DNA of 64,000 bases from Phoronis australis (lineage: Eukaryota; Phoronida; Phoronidae). The notes under the pieces were generated by a model. That model worked only from the letters and a program-made list of their open reading frames with translations, made no database searches and was not told the origin of the DNA. Within the stretch, counting starts at the first letter, position 1. The number at the start of each line of letters is the position of its first letter. The position numbers were made by a program, and so were the translations under genes. Shown in pieces: positions 47,437-59,150 of the stretch. The stretch lies in NCBI GenBank assembly GCA_002633005.1, contig NMRA01000100.1, positions 270,302 to 334,301 on the forward strand. The letters are read 5' to 3'.

Positions 47437-48244
47437 GGTGGGCGACTAATAACAAGAGATTGCAAATGTACAACAGCCGGCTACGACACCGAGAGGGTTC
47501 ATCTTCTGTGAAGAGTCGATTAGTAAACCTCCAAACTCCGCAAGAACCGCCGTGTAAACCGTATTCGTCGGTGGCGGCCTTAAAAAATCGGACAACAATG
47601 TTTATCCTTGGAATGCTGAAAAGTGTTAACCACGTTTACATGTACTGCGGTACATAACCATGTGAAAATTAAAGGTTTTAGATCTTAAATCATTAGAAAG
47701 CGATTGTTGAATGAATCATCTTAAGCCAGAAAAATGTTTCAAGGTCGTTCTTCATTGAAAGTGAGTCAAAACTAGCAAATCATGTATCTCACGACTAATA
47801 AATATGATCATTTGATATGAATATTGAAGATGAATATTTTATCATGTGTAGCACAAAGAACAGCTAATATATCATATTCATATTCATAAGAGCCATACAA
47901 ATATATAATTTTATGCATTTCATCAAGATTTATTCCAAACCAGTGTTTCGTGCAACTCCCTGTTGCCAGAAATTTGTAATATTCGAGATCTGCTGGGTGA
48001 CGCTTACCGCCATGACACATGCTCGCCTTAACCAATCATAAGAACGCATAGGTAGGTCAAAGGTTGCAAAGCTTGGACTAGCTACTACGTGGCATCAGCT
48101 TGAGCTCGAAGTCTCCAGAGTAATATTGGTCAAGATTGCAATAAATCACAGTAATTGGAACTTCTGGAATTCACAATCCATGGACAGCGCACAATAGGGG
48201 TGTGTGGGGCTCCTCACTTATTTCAGTGCAGCACCGCCCATCAG
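47437..48244. other. Interval without a supported gene
   Basis: No exons supported. Its right edge merges with small inverted-repeat elements. Confidence 0.45.
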
Positions 48245-48327
48245 CATGGGCGGCCCGTGCGCACCATATAGGAAGCTGGGGGAGCTATAGCCCCCCTCCC
48301 ACTTATTCCCGTGCTGTGCTGCCCATG
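48245..48327. mobile_element. CATGGGCGGC-family small MITE
   Basis: Ends catgggcggc and gctgcccatg enclose an interior with gctatagccccc, as in the 25991-26151 copy. A solitary end (gcagcaccgcccatc) abuts it on the left. Confidence 0.5.
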
Positions 48328-48405
48328 CAGTCTACAGTGTGCGAGTGGTAGCTGGGTCACCGGGGTCGCAGCTGTCTGTTTACTTGTACACCTACAATGA
48401 AAAGG

Positions 48406-48950
48406 CCGGTCGGCGCATCGACCCATGAGTGACCGTCAAGCGCTTCTTATTAATCTTCAGATGTTTGCCAATACACATCTATTTGTCAGTGGAGTCCTAC
48501 GTAGCAGTAAAATAAGACGGAGGACAACAACGGTATACAACACATATTTTCACTGTTCCCTGACCCAGGCACCAACATCTGATACAGTGCAGTGATTATA
48601 TTCACCTTTTCACACACCCCTAGTCAGAATAACAATTTCAGAACATTCAATCATGAAATAAATCACTGGTGTGTTCACGGGCACAATTTGTGAGGTACAA
48701 CAATGGAACAACCTTAAAGTCATCCACTTACAAGCGAAAATGTGGAACTCTGTAAAAATTCCAACTTTTTCACACTTTGAAAGTATTCATAAGAACATCC
48801 CGGACGGGAAAATGGAAAAAATCGATTGCGATCTAAACTTCCCTCAACAGAGTGCAAATTCCATTGCAAGACAAGCAGGCGATCAGCACACTTCTTCTAA
48901 CACCATTTTAGGAACACAAAATGTGTGAAAAATAATTTCGAAAAATTATA
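48406..48950. repeat. Dispersed repeat, copy B (empty site)
   Basis: Collinear with 14880-15700 from ggccggtcggcgcatcgacc onward, including tcctacgta, ggtgtgttcacgg/ctgcagtgatcacgg and catcccggacgggaaaatgg. It lacks the MITE that interrupts copy A at the cacacttt site. No clear coding function. Confidence 0.7.
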
Positions 48951-49528
48951 TGAAATTGGTATCAGCAACCTCTCAATACTCCTGGTCGTCCTCAAGGCAA
49001 ACTGGGAACAACATACCTCGTATTTCCTGGGTATGCCGCATACGTACATTCTTTGAAAACCAGCTTCAGGCATCCTTGCTGTATCTCTAACGTTGTTCGG
49101 GCCTGAGCCATCATATATTTTGCCCAAGTTGATTGAAGGAATGTTCTCAACTCTCCGTTGACGACAACCAGACTACTTCAAATTTCATATTTCAGCATCC
49201 AGCCAGAACCGATGGCAAAGCTTGTAGGAATGGTCAAATCATTGACCAAAGCCCGGTATGAAGGTATCATCACTCTTTGGAATGAAGCTCCCCTGTATTC
49301 CTTGACTGCTTTTAACCGCTAATTAGTCGGCAACACGGAAAGGACAAGGGAAATAGTAGAGACTGTCCTGAAATGCTGTGGAAAAGCTCTTGATAATGAT
49401 TCAAGGAAACATTTTCTTCACTTTTATTCGAAAAATTGAAATGAGTTGTTGTAATGTTGTTATCGTCGACGGCCGCTATAAAGCAAACTCCGACCTGTAT
49501 CTAACTTGGTCGCGGTGTCCTCAGTCGT
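48951..49528. other. Interval between repeat and integrase fragment
   Basis: Minus-strand frame 48897-49127 has no family resemblance. Possibly more retroelement debris. Confidence 0.4.
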
Positions 49529-49822
49529 GTGAGCGAAATGAAGTACCCAGTAATTAAAACTCTTTGTCTGTACACCGGTGTGATGAAAACGAAAGAACTT
49601 GTTTGTCGCCACGTCTGGTGGTCTTGGGATGAAGATTGCGAAGTGGAAAAGCACGTGAAAAGCTTCCATGTTTGCCAGCTGGTCAGTCACGTGTGTAAAA
49701 CGCAACCTACGAAACGTCATGCTAGAACTAACGAGTTACCGGTACCCATTGTAAAACGGAATTCAGCACATCCTTGGGAACACGAAACTGTTGATGAAGA
49801 ACAAAACAGTGATACTCTGTAA
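49529..49822 (+). pseudogene. LTR-retrotransposon integrase zinc-binding fragment
   Basis: The frame contains TKELVCRHVWWSWDEDCEVE, then KHVKSFHVCQLVSH. This follows the H2C2 integrase pattern (vWWpg.D.dIe..V..C..Cq) of Gypsy-type elements. One expected cysteine is phenylalanine, and only the N-terminal integrase domain remains. It lies just upstream of the BEL/Pao 5' LTR but is in a different element class position, so it is older debris that the LTR element landed beside. Confidence 0.55.
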
Positions 49823-49878
49823 GATAAATTGTTTCACCCGACCTTGTGACAAGAAGTTGTGGTATTGGCCTGTGTTTA

Positions 49879-50228
49879 TGACAGGTTTTCACGGATTAAT
49901 TAGCTTAGGTATTTACTGTATGTACATGTTTAGTTTAAAGTTATTAATTGTTGCCTCTTGACGTATGTTTAGCTTGGGTGTTTACTGCACATGTTCAGTT
50001 CAAGGTTATTAATGCTACCTCTTGATAAATATTTACAAATTATCCCAGCCCTAGCTAGTCTTCCCCATTGGTTAGTTTTATATTTGGCGCACATTCTGAT
50101 TGGTCGAATAGGTTGACTTGCATGTTATATGTTACATCCTTATACTATCTCACCAGCAGCTTTTAAATACTGAACAGACGTGCTTTACTCTTCGAACCAC
50201 CTCGGGTTTTATTCATACACAATATAAC
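49879..50228 (+). mobile_element. BEL/Pao-type 5' LTR
   Basis: This 350-bp LTR starts TGACAGG and ends ...acacaatataac; about 330 bp match the 3' LTR at 51613-51942 with modest divergence. It contains a 65-70 bp internal tandem duplication (agctta/tggg(t/g)tttactg units) and a ttttaaatact TATA-like box near 50160. No matching target duplication was found outside the LTR pair. Confidence 0.85.
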
Positions 50229-50239
50229 ACGCATCTTTT

Positions 50240-50252
50240 TGGTGCCGTGACC
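50240..50252 (+). other. Primer-binding site candidate
   Basis: tggtgccgtgacc follows the 5' LTR by about 11 bases. TGG at the start fits pairing with a tRNA CCA 3' end. I cannot name the tRNA. Confidence 0.5.
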
Positions 50253-50267
50253 CTCAACTCTAGTCTC

Positions 50268-51612
50268 ATGGATGTAAAACGGCTAACGGCAAAACGGACT
50301 GCTCAGAAGGGGCAAATCACAACGCTACTCCATCGTCTCACCAACCTCCCGAACGACTCCCATCAAGCAACACCACTTCTAGATACCCTGAATGATAAAC
50401 TGGATGCTGTCAAGGACTTCAACGACTAAATTCACCAAGCCATAGAAAACGACGACCAATCTGCAGAGGAAATGCTCACCGATGATTCCTACGTTACAGA
50501 CATCCAAATGGCAATAGCTGAATTCAATTTCTCATCAGCACAGCAACCTCCACCAGCAATAGCGACGTCCTCAACACCCAACCACAGTTCTACATCGTCT
50601 TCCACCTTTCGCCTGCCAACGTTACAACTGCAGAAATTTGGCGGAAATATCCTGGAATATCAAAAGTTTTGGGACCTGTATGAGGCCAGCGTACACAACT
50701 TGCAGTCATTGCCACCGGTGCGAAAATTCGCATACCTCAAATCGCTGCTGGTGGCCGAAGCATTCCAACTCATCGATGGTCTCCCAATCGACAACACTAA
50801 CTACGTCATCGCAATCCAACTCCTCCAAGAGCGGTATGGATGTACAGCGAAACTGCGAGCCAACCTCATCGAGTCCATTACAACACTGGACGTCCCGGAC
50901 AACCACCCATCGACACTGCGCTCCTTCCACGACACGCTGGAAACCAAATTAAGACAACTCTCCGCTATCGGTACATACGATGGCAGTCTCCTTGTGCCAG
51001 TTCAGATGAGCAAACTGCCATTCTCCATCAAACGTTCGATCGCACGGCGCACCGACGGTAACCTGGACAGAACCCTCAACCAGCTACGAAACTTTCTGCG
51101 AATTGAACTCGATATTGTACTTGCATTCCATGACAACACGCCATCTGCAAGTGCATTCCATACGCATGTCAAACGGAACTGCAAACCACCACTGAAGTCA
51201 TGCTTTTACTGTGTCAACAACTCCCACAAGACTATCGACTGCACTCAGTCACACGACCAGAAGCTCGCCAAAATCCGACACAGCAAAGCATGTTTTAACT
51301 GCCTGGGAAATCATATGGTCTCAGCATGCAAATCGCGTTTTCGATGTCGTACCTGTGGTAAGAAACACCACAGTAGTCTCTGTTCAGACGCCAACAACAC
51401 TGCACCTAACCAAACTAGGACCGCGCCCGTGACCGACCGTTCCTCTGGTAACCATGCTCACCACGACAACTCTCAGCGTGACAACACAAATGCCGCCGCA
51501 TCAGTCACTCATCTTTCGTCATATAATACTGTACTCCTCAAGACCGCCACAGCATGCGTTAGCAATGCCCATCATCATTCGATGTCCACTAATATTTTAT
51601 TCGATGAAGGCA
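50268..51612 (+). pseudogene. BEL/Pao gag region with stop and deleted pol
   Basis: The gag frame opens at ATG 50268, is interrupted by an in-frame TAA at 50427-50429, and resumes in the same frame. An ATG at 50472 leads the long open part. Next comes a DUF1759-type gag core (KFGGNILEYQKFWDLYEASV near 50634), followed by zinc knuckles CFYCVNNSHKTIDC and CFNCLGNHMVSACKSRFRC, then CRTCGKKHHSSLC (about 51200-51390). The frame reaches the very start of the protease (LFDEG, 51599-51612) and there passes directly into the 3' LTR. Protease, reverse transcriptase, RNase H and integrase are gone. In the family gag forms the particle and the knuckles bind RNA; this copy could move only with help, if at all. 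Confidence 0.85.
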
Positions 51613-51942
51613 TGACAGGTTCTCACGGGTTAATTAGCTTAGGTGTTTACTGTACATGTTTAGTTTAAAGTTATCAATTGTTGCCTCTTGACGTATGTTT
51701 AGCTTGGGTGTTTACTGCACATGTTCAGTTCAAGGTTATTATTGCTACCTCTTGACATATATTTACAAATGATCCCAGCCCTAGCTAATCTTCCCCATTG
51801 GTTAGTTTTATATTTGGCGCACATTCTGATTGGTCGAATAGGTTGACTTATACGATCTCACCAGTAGGTTTTAAATACATCAAACGAACAGAAGTGCTTT
51901 ACTCTTCGAACCACCTCGGGTTTTATTCATACACAATATAAC
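51613..51942 (+). mobile_element. BEL/Pao-type 3' LTR
   Basis: A 330-bp LTR paired with 49879-50228, including the same internal tandem duplication. It lacks about 20 bp (a tgttatatgttacatcc segment) present in the 5' copy. There is no polypurine tract immediately upstream, since the internal deletion ends at the LTR edge. Confidence 0.85.
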
Positions 51943-52369
51943 CCACGTATGGTCGGAAAGTTAAATTACCCAAGAAGTTTGGAAATTTTTCTTTGTAATT
52001 TCAGACTGGATTGACAGGCGTAGAGCAAAATAGTCACCTTATCAAGACTTAACTGCTAGAGTGCACCTTGATAGTTACAGTTGTACGTGTTTCAGTTTGG
52101 TAGGATATCTGAAGTACCAGTACTTGTGACCGAGCTATGTGCTTTCCATTAACGTCGACACTTGGGTGTAGACGGGGATCATCGGTCTGTGGGAACGTTG
52201 GGTAGAAAGTAACACCTCAAATTTACTTGGTATTAAACCGGGGATCAAACAGTGAGCCGTCAACCCGTTGCTACAGTGTTAACGCTCAACCATCGAACCT
52301 ACAGTTACAGAAACGTAAAGTACCTCAAACTGCCAGAAATGTTTTCCTTTCAAAAGCAACTTTCCTTAC
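51943..52369. other. Interval without a supported gene
   Basis: Nothing recognised. Confidence 0.45.
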
Positions 52370-52537
52370 CAGGAGGAGGGATCTGATAGCAAACGCCCAA
52401 AAGCCCTCGAGCATCAGGGGCGCTCGTTCGCTACCACTTGTTACCGAGTCATCCGAATGTGACTTTTGTTTATTTTTTACCCTTTTAATTTCCACGTTGT
52501 TCAACATCCATTCCACTGTAACAGTCGTACTCCTGCC
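52370..52537 (-). CDS. Candidate internal exon, possibly Ig-like
   Basis: Acceptor acggctctgtctcag (to 52538) and donor CTG|GTAAGG (52370/52369) bound 168 bases, exactly 56 codons in phase 0. It reads GRSTTVTVEWMLNNVEIKRV, then KNKQKSHSDDSVTSGSERAP, and a hydrophobic LMLEGFWAFAIRSLLL. VTVEWMLNNVEI recalls an Ig-domain C strand, and the hydrophobic end might be a membrane segment. Neighbouring exons were not found. Confidence 0.33.
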
Positions 52538-53101
52538 CTGAGACAGAGCCGTAAATACCTGACTGAGGTTGTATCGATTGCATAAGCGGGGTGTATTTAC
52601 ATTTGGCTCTAGTCGCATTGGGAGTTTACTTTCCGCACAGCTTAGTCAAACACTCCCCTGTGCAACTGGAGTCCAGTACTTGGGCTGAAAAACAGTTGTT
52701 TTGGCGTCAAACTATGCTTAAATTTATTGCGTAACTCACGAGTGTAGTTCCTTTCTTAAAGTGGTAGTTTGAAAGCTATTATATTGTAGTTAATATGTAT
52801 ACGCATGTGTTGAATGTTAATAAAGTTTTCTTTTGAACCACATTTCTTTTTATTTACATTTCTTTTTATTTCATCCCGTAAATTCCTCCATAATTCGTTT
52901 AAAAAACGCTCCCACTTCCCCACAAAATTTTGAGAACACAAAATTTTCAACTTCGGCTATCTTCGAAAAAACGTCACTATAGGGAGGTGACCCGATCATT
53001 GCCGAGTCTGTCCATAGTATTGTTGTGTGCCAAGAGGAGTACTTTTCTTTTTTCGAATTTAAACATTTTTAAATTAAACTGGAGTAAATATTTGAAGAAG
53101 A

Positions 53102-53326
53102 ATGATGCTGGACCGGTGTGTAGTTGGAGGCTGTAACAACACGCCGTGGGCTGGGGTATCTTTGCACAAGTTTCCCACTGATTCAAGACTGCGTCACAAG
53201 TGGGAAGACTTTGTGAAGTCCACAAGTGAAGCGTCGCCGTATACGGTAGTATGTAGCGAACATATTTCTATGGACTGCTTCGAGAACAAAAGCCAGCGAT
53301 CCGAGTATAGTTGTAAATCAGGATAA
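53102..53326 (+). CDS. THAP-domain protein or first exon
   Basis: The 74-residue frame is a near-complete THAP zinc finger: C6-x4-C11, F24-P25, W34, C51-x2-H54. It reads RCVVGGCNNTPWAGVSLHKF, then HKWEDFVKSTSEASPYTVVC and SEHISMDCFEN. THAP fingers bind DNA and occur in transcription and chromatin regulators and in P-type transposases. The usual F after the final histidine is I, and the AVPxF motif that closes the domain is missing before the stop. It is therefore either a first exon that splices before the stop or a truncated copy. A tgaagaagaatgatg context precedes the start. Confidence 0.62.
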   Translation: MMLDRCVVGGCNNTPWAGVSLHKFPTDSRLRHKWEDFVKSTSEASPYTVVCSEHISMDCFENKSQRSEYSCKSG

Positions 53327-56300
53327 GTGAACTTTTAGACAGTATTCGAAACGCTACATAACGTCCCTTTGCGGAAGCTGGTAGGCCTTGGGCTAGTATT
53401 GAACCTAACATTCAAAATGGCGGATAGCATCGACGGACACTGTCGGACAGCATTAGTGCTAGAAGTAGCCACTAGATTGCTTTTCTTTTGATTTACGGTT
53501 TTTGCAACATATGTGTTTGTAGGTGGATGTTCTGAATAGCTTGATGCTCGTTACCTGTCGATGCAATCCATTAAATTTTAGCCTAGTTGATCGCTTGCTG
53601 GACTGAATGAACAGTAAGAGTAGGGCGGTTGAACCAAATAGGAAAGATAATGCATCCCAATCAGTAAATCAATAGAAATTGAAAAATTATCAAAATCGCG
53701 TTAAGCAGTGCAAAGTTATTGCAATTTTTGTACCGAAATTTGGGTAATTTGTTAGGATCGGGTCGGCCATCTTGGACGACAGCGGTTACGATTTGAAACC
53801 GTGTATAAAATATTTTCGCCAATAATTTACGATGAAATTTAGTGAGAAATATCTATACCTAATATTCTGAGCGATTCAACAGTTTTCAATAGATTTCCGC
53901 CACGCAGATGTTACTTATTGCGTGATAAATGTGCTCGCAATTCCCGTTGGACTGTCACTTCCGGCGACACCGACATGGCGACTAACGCTGAACAGAAGGG
54001 TATGTTCAATCGGCTATTTTGTTCTTGGTGAAGATTTAACTTTGATACATTTTGATGAAAGCTGCTATACAAAAGCAATTTTGCGCAATGTTTACGTTTT
54101 TGTGCAAAAAGTATAAGGGATATTCTAATTATTGCAGTGTGAATATCCCATTCAGTTGACCATACACTCAACTTAAAAATTGTTGAAATAGTTTTGAAAT
54201 AGTTTTACTAATTTCGCTTCAAGGTTTGATGACGTGTCACGACATAATTCATATTTTTCCAAATTTTACGTAGAAATCGTTCTTTTAATACACGCGCAGT
54301 AACTTTTTGCTTTCTTAATTCAAGTTATCATGGCAACAAAGTGTAAAGACCCTTACTTACAGTAATAGGCTGTGATGGATTGTGGAGCTTCAAGCCTCCA
54401 ATCCTTGTTTCTTGCAATTTCTTATTTTATAAATCATGCTTGTCGAATTTTAATGTCAAGAAACACCTGGTCGCCATGGTAATAATTAGGCAAGTCCACT
54501 TTCATATCATGTAAATTTGTCGTGTTTTTGGATAACGTTTGTAATGCTTAAATGTTTTAAAGTACTGTGCATTATAAGGTACTTATTTTGCTACAAGATT
54601 AGATCATTTTGGCTTACATATCGTGTTTACTGTATACTGAGATTAGTTTAGTTTAGACGTATGTACAGTAGATGTAACCTTCAACAACCTTGAAAGTCTT
54701 TTATTTAATTTGAATGATTAAATCATAATCGTCTTCTAGTTTGTTCTTTCATTTTTATGACTCATTGACCAAAGCATGAAAGATTTAGCTTGCCATAATG
54801 AACGCCTGTAATATGTTCACTGGCATCTACAGGTAATATTTCTTGATGCCAGCCCTGGGTTTATCATCATTTCAACAGATTAACACATGAATATAAAAAA
54901 CAAAAGTTCCATTTAAGCGTTTATGCAATTCTGTCATTTTGATTACCACCTCCACTCAAATTTCAATTACATATATGGTTCAGTTAGAAGGTGACATCAT
55001 TTCTACTCACTGTTGAAGAATAAAAAAGTTAAAACTGTAAGCTTTATCACCTTTGGCACACTCGTCTTTACATTTCGTGGGCAAAAAACAATTGAGTTAT
55101 GCCAACACATAGAACTGAAAGGAAATATCTTATGAAGCAAGCAAAATACTGAAGAGTTGACTGCCTGTAGCCAGTGAGCTCATCTGATTGCAATAACACA
55201 ACTGTCTCCCTGGTCTGACATTACAGATGTTTATGTAACCGTGTAAGCCTGTTTCTCGGCTGAAGTCGGATAAGGTCATCACCGCTGGGCTTTTCTAATT
55301 AACTACGCTTCGCGGACAAGAACTGTCCTGTGCAACAGATGATACAATATGCAATTCTTTGTGTTGAAAAGCAGTTGTTTTGGTGTCAAGCAATGTCTTT
55401 AAAACACCAATTCTGCAGTTTTGTGTATATAACTGCGTAGACTTATCGAAAAGTAGCCAGTACTCAGCTCTGTTTTAAGGGTTGGTTCACCGACTCGTGG
55501 AAAAGGTCTTACGAATGCTCGAAACATTTACGCTCGTCATTTTACGAGCGTGACAGACGAGCGTAAGTTTAAAGGCGTACCGCCACTTTTCACACGAGAC
55601 GTGACCTAGCTGCAACATAACTTCTCATTGGGCATGGCGATTACGCTCGTAAAACGTTGGAGTGAAAAGTGACAACGCCCGTAACCTACGAACAACACTT
55701 TCCCTCTCGCTGGTTCCCTGCGTGCCGCTAGATGGGGCGGTAGCCCTGGCTGGGCAAAGCACGCAGGGAAACAGCCAGCACTTTCTCTCCGACAATAAAC
55801 CCCAGTTGTCGCGTTACAATGGCCTCCAATAACACTTTTTCGGGTCACAAATCTTGGCAATGAATAGCCATGCCGTAACAAAGACCGGTTTGGCCAAAGT
55901 CAGCCGGAGGTTGTTTCACTACTGTTTATATAAATCTAGTCCATGTGTACATTATGCAACACCGAAGATGGCTGAAGCATTGCTGGGAAAAGTCCTGGAC
56001 ATCGGTCATTTACCCCGAAACAGGGAGTGAAAGAAAGATATTTGCAGTTTTTGAGCAGTTTAAGATAATTTATTATGTTTGATGGAGAATATTGAGTTTA
56101 AAGATCAGTAGACGTGGCTTGGTCCATTACCGCGTTTAGATAGAACTCAAAATGACACGAACAACACTGAAGTAGTGCGAGGTAGCACGATAAAAAACAT
56201 GGAGTGCGTTCTTGTTTCCTTGTTATTCAGTACATATAATATATCATTCTAACTTAAGTATCCTGTAAGAAGTATAATACTCCAAAGACTAGTGTACTGT

Positions 56301-58055
56301 GTGTAGGATAAAGTTAGCATCGGTGCTACGCATTACTACGAAGAATAACACCAGGTCAGTTAATGTGCGTAAGACTGAGTGAGCTTAATAACGGTGTTGC
56401 CGTTAAAGACAGACATCCACGTGGAATTTTAAGTAAAAGACAATTATTTTGGAGAGGGGATCAGACTGTTCCTTTACGATTGAGAGGGCTAGCCTCCGAT
56501 GGTAAGCTGAGGGACTCCATTTAACAACAAATCGTGAGCCAGAATAACGGATCAGAACCGGCGTCTAGTCTCTGCTAGGAACTAGTCTCATTTATGTAGT
56601 AAGCCAACACCGAAATGTATTATCCCCATGTTCGACATTTTCAGATGAAAAAAGCCACATTATCTTGTTTTAATGGCCGTCAAATGCAATGCTAAGCGAC
56701 CATTAATTTTATACTTTTCGGATAACTGGGCATCATTTTGTTCCGTTTTCCGCTTTCGAGCCGGAATCAAGAAATGGCAGTTCTTGGTGACTGAGCCTAC
56801 AGTTGAACGAGATAGCCTTGCCACCTGGTGACAGGGAAGCAGTCAAGCCAAGACCGAAATGTTAAAACCGTCCACTGCAAGTCCGTAATGATAAAGAAAA
56901 CACTTGGTGTGAACGGTATAACTTTAGCACAGGTAGCGAGGGTGGTTTTGCGAGCAGTGGTAACGGGTATAAGCAGTTGTCAAGCATTTTAGTTAGTAGT
57001 AGCAAAAACGTCAATAGTGTTAATGGTACTTTACTGACGCCTACTCAACCCAAATGTGCTTCCGGGCCCAGCGTGGATTTCGCAGACGCAAAATTTATTA
57101 TTTTTATTTATTTGTTTGTATTTTATTCAAGACATATGCATTTAAGTAAAAACTTTTTTTTGACTTTGAATGGAAGTTTTAAAAATATTGTTCCTCCAAT
57201 AATATTGGTCTTTTTTCAACATGTTGACAACGGTATTTTCGAGAAAATCGTGTCTCAGATTTTTGAAATATTTAATTATCGACTGTTGAAAGCATTTTGA
57301 ACAAAAACGGCCGTACTCTTGATTTTTTAAAGGCTTCATTCCGAAAAACTAAGCCTTCCTAAGTCACGCGAGTTGACTAGCGTGTTCACCACGAACTAGT
57401 GGTAGCGCACTATACGCAGACAGCTACATTACAAATGCGTTGCCGTTAGCAAGCGAACATCAACTAAAAGTAAAATAAAATTGCAGTGATGAGGGGACCA
57501 GTCTGTGCCGATGTTGAGAGGAACTGCATTCGTTACTGGATCGAATCTCACACTCCTTGGTAATGGATTAGGCTTGTGAAATTCAATCCCAACAGTGTTT
57601 CTGGAACGAACCATTAAAGAATGCTCTATTCATGGATGCTCCCAGCAAACAGGCCCCTTTTTCTAACCCATTACCAAAATGAGAGGTGTCATAATTTTTC
57701 ATCCGCACCCCCTTCAAAATATAGTCGCCTACTTCATGCCGACAACCAAGTGGTAAGAAATGGCTGTAGAAGTTGGACGGCAATGGCAATATTGTATTTT
57801 AAGAGCTGCCAATAATTTGTTCATTAGCTGCAGGCCTGATTAAAATGTTCTCCACTTTATAAGAGCTTCGAAAAATATTCCCAAAATCTTGTGTTCCAAA
57901 ACTTTTAAGCACTTCAGTCACATTTTCAATTACTATTTATTCAAGATAATACTTTTCATTTACGTTCTGACGTTCACTTTATATACCTTTTGCTGTTTAA
58001 ACGTCTTTTACAGCTTAAAAATTAGTTGTGATAATCAGTTTTGAATTTTACTCAG
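53327..58055. other. Long interval without a supported gene
   Basis: No recognised exons. Two weakly similar stretches (about 52680-52730 and 55340-55420, sharing gaaaa(a/g)cagttgttttgg) suggest an old dispersed repeat. Around 55530-55570 acgctcgt/acgagcgt motifs alternate in both orientations. A tRNA B-box-like GAGATTCGATCC occurs on the minus strand near 57540. Confidence 0.45.
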
Positions 58056-58331
58056 TGGAACCAAAAGTGCAGTAGTTGAACCATTGCAAGGTGTTTGTAT
58101 TATAACAATTTCTTTATGCATGCCGACAGAGGGACACGCTCGCTCGAACACATTCAATATATGTTCTTTGTCTGAGTCTACACCAAACGCTTGGACGGTT
58201 TCAATGGGTGAAGTTATAAGCAGACCAGATATGTCTGCTGACAATTACTGTCAAATAGTAACCAAAGAAGAATTTCATATAATGACTCTCACAAGTGTTA
58301 TTAGAAAAAAGCTCACCTTTTTTAAAAGGTG
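58056..58331 (+). CDS. Candidate exon, strand uncertain
   Basis: After a good acceptor (gaattttactcag, to 58055) the plus frame is open to a TGA at 58330-58332: GTKSAVVEPLQGVCIITISL, then CMPTEGHARSNTFNICSLSE and DNYCQIVTKEEFHIMTLTSV. The minus strand of the same interval is also open (58244-58035, SADISGLLITSPIETVQAFG, then DKEHILNVFERACPSVGMHK). One of the two is probably a real coding trace and the other its shadow. I could not decide which, and neither has a family I recognise. Confidence 0.28.
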
Positions 58332-59150
58332 ATGTTAAAACATCATCATAGTAAGTCTCATTTTGTTTTACAATGAACGGAGAATTTTTTGTTTCACTCA
58401 GGCGTTTTGATCCCGCTGGACGAAACCAAAAATTTAATGAACGAATTGTATGTAATATAATACAATTATGAAATAAATGGGTGACACCACCTTGTTCAAA
58501 GCAACTGCACTCTGGACGAAAACTACAGAATTGAGTGTGCGACAAAATAATATTTAAGTTGTTTCTGGTCCGGTCTCCATCAACCTGATGCAATCTCCGA
58601 ACTTCAATTCAAACTTCAACTTAGTTGTATATTTTCTGTTCTACTTAACTGTTAATCTAAGAATAATGGTTTGAACCATGTCTGAAGCCTGCGTCTAGGG
58701 GTCATCAAGTGCAAACTTAAGATTATGAACTCGTGTAGATAAAACAAAACCTACTCAAGCACAGTAAGACACATTTCTTGAGTTCTTCGTAACGAAATGG
58801 CATTGAAAATTGTAAACATAGATAGTGCATTTAGAACAGACTTTTGAGTTTGAACTCAAAATTGCAAAACAGCATGTCATTTTGTGTCACGCCCACAGCG
58901 CAGTACTAAATCACCTAATCAACACAGGGCAGTCAAGGTTTTGTTTCATCAGCTAAAAAAAGCCCCCAGCCAGCTACTCAAAATATAACTGCTTCCTGTA
59001 TGATATCATCCGTGCAAATTTTACAAAACAAAACGAATAACGTGACATGCACCATATCACTCTCAAACTGAACAGTTTTTGTTTGAAGACCCACAACTTC
59101 ACACGCATCACTTGTGTCACGTTTTTCCCCGTGTGTGGGTGGGCGCAGGT
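58332..59150. other. Interval without a supported gene
   Basis: A minus-strand frame (58593-58201) is open for 130 codons but has no family match. It may extend the trace at 58035-58244 after a frameshift. Confidence 0.4.

Noticed and set aside
49874-51947. Target-site duplication around the BEL/Pao element
   Set aside because: The 5 bases before the 5' LTR and after the 3' LTR do not match under any end definition I tried.
55500-55700. Alternating acgctcgt/acgagcgt motifs as a regulatory palindrome
   Set aside because: Inverted similarities are present, but ends and pairing are too irregular to define an element or site.
57480-57620. tRNA-like B-box on the minus strand
   Set aside because: No A-box at the correct distance and no cloverleaf; only the T-arm motif is present.
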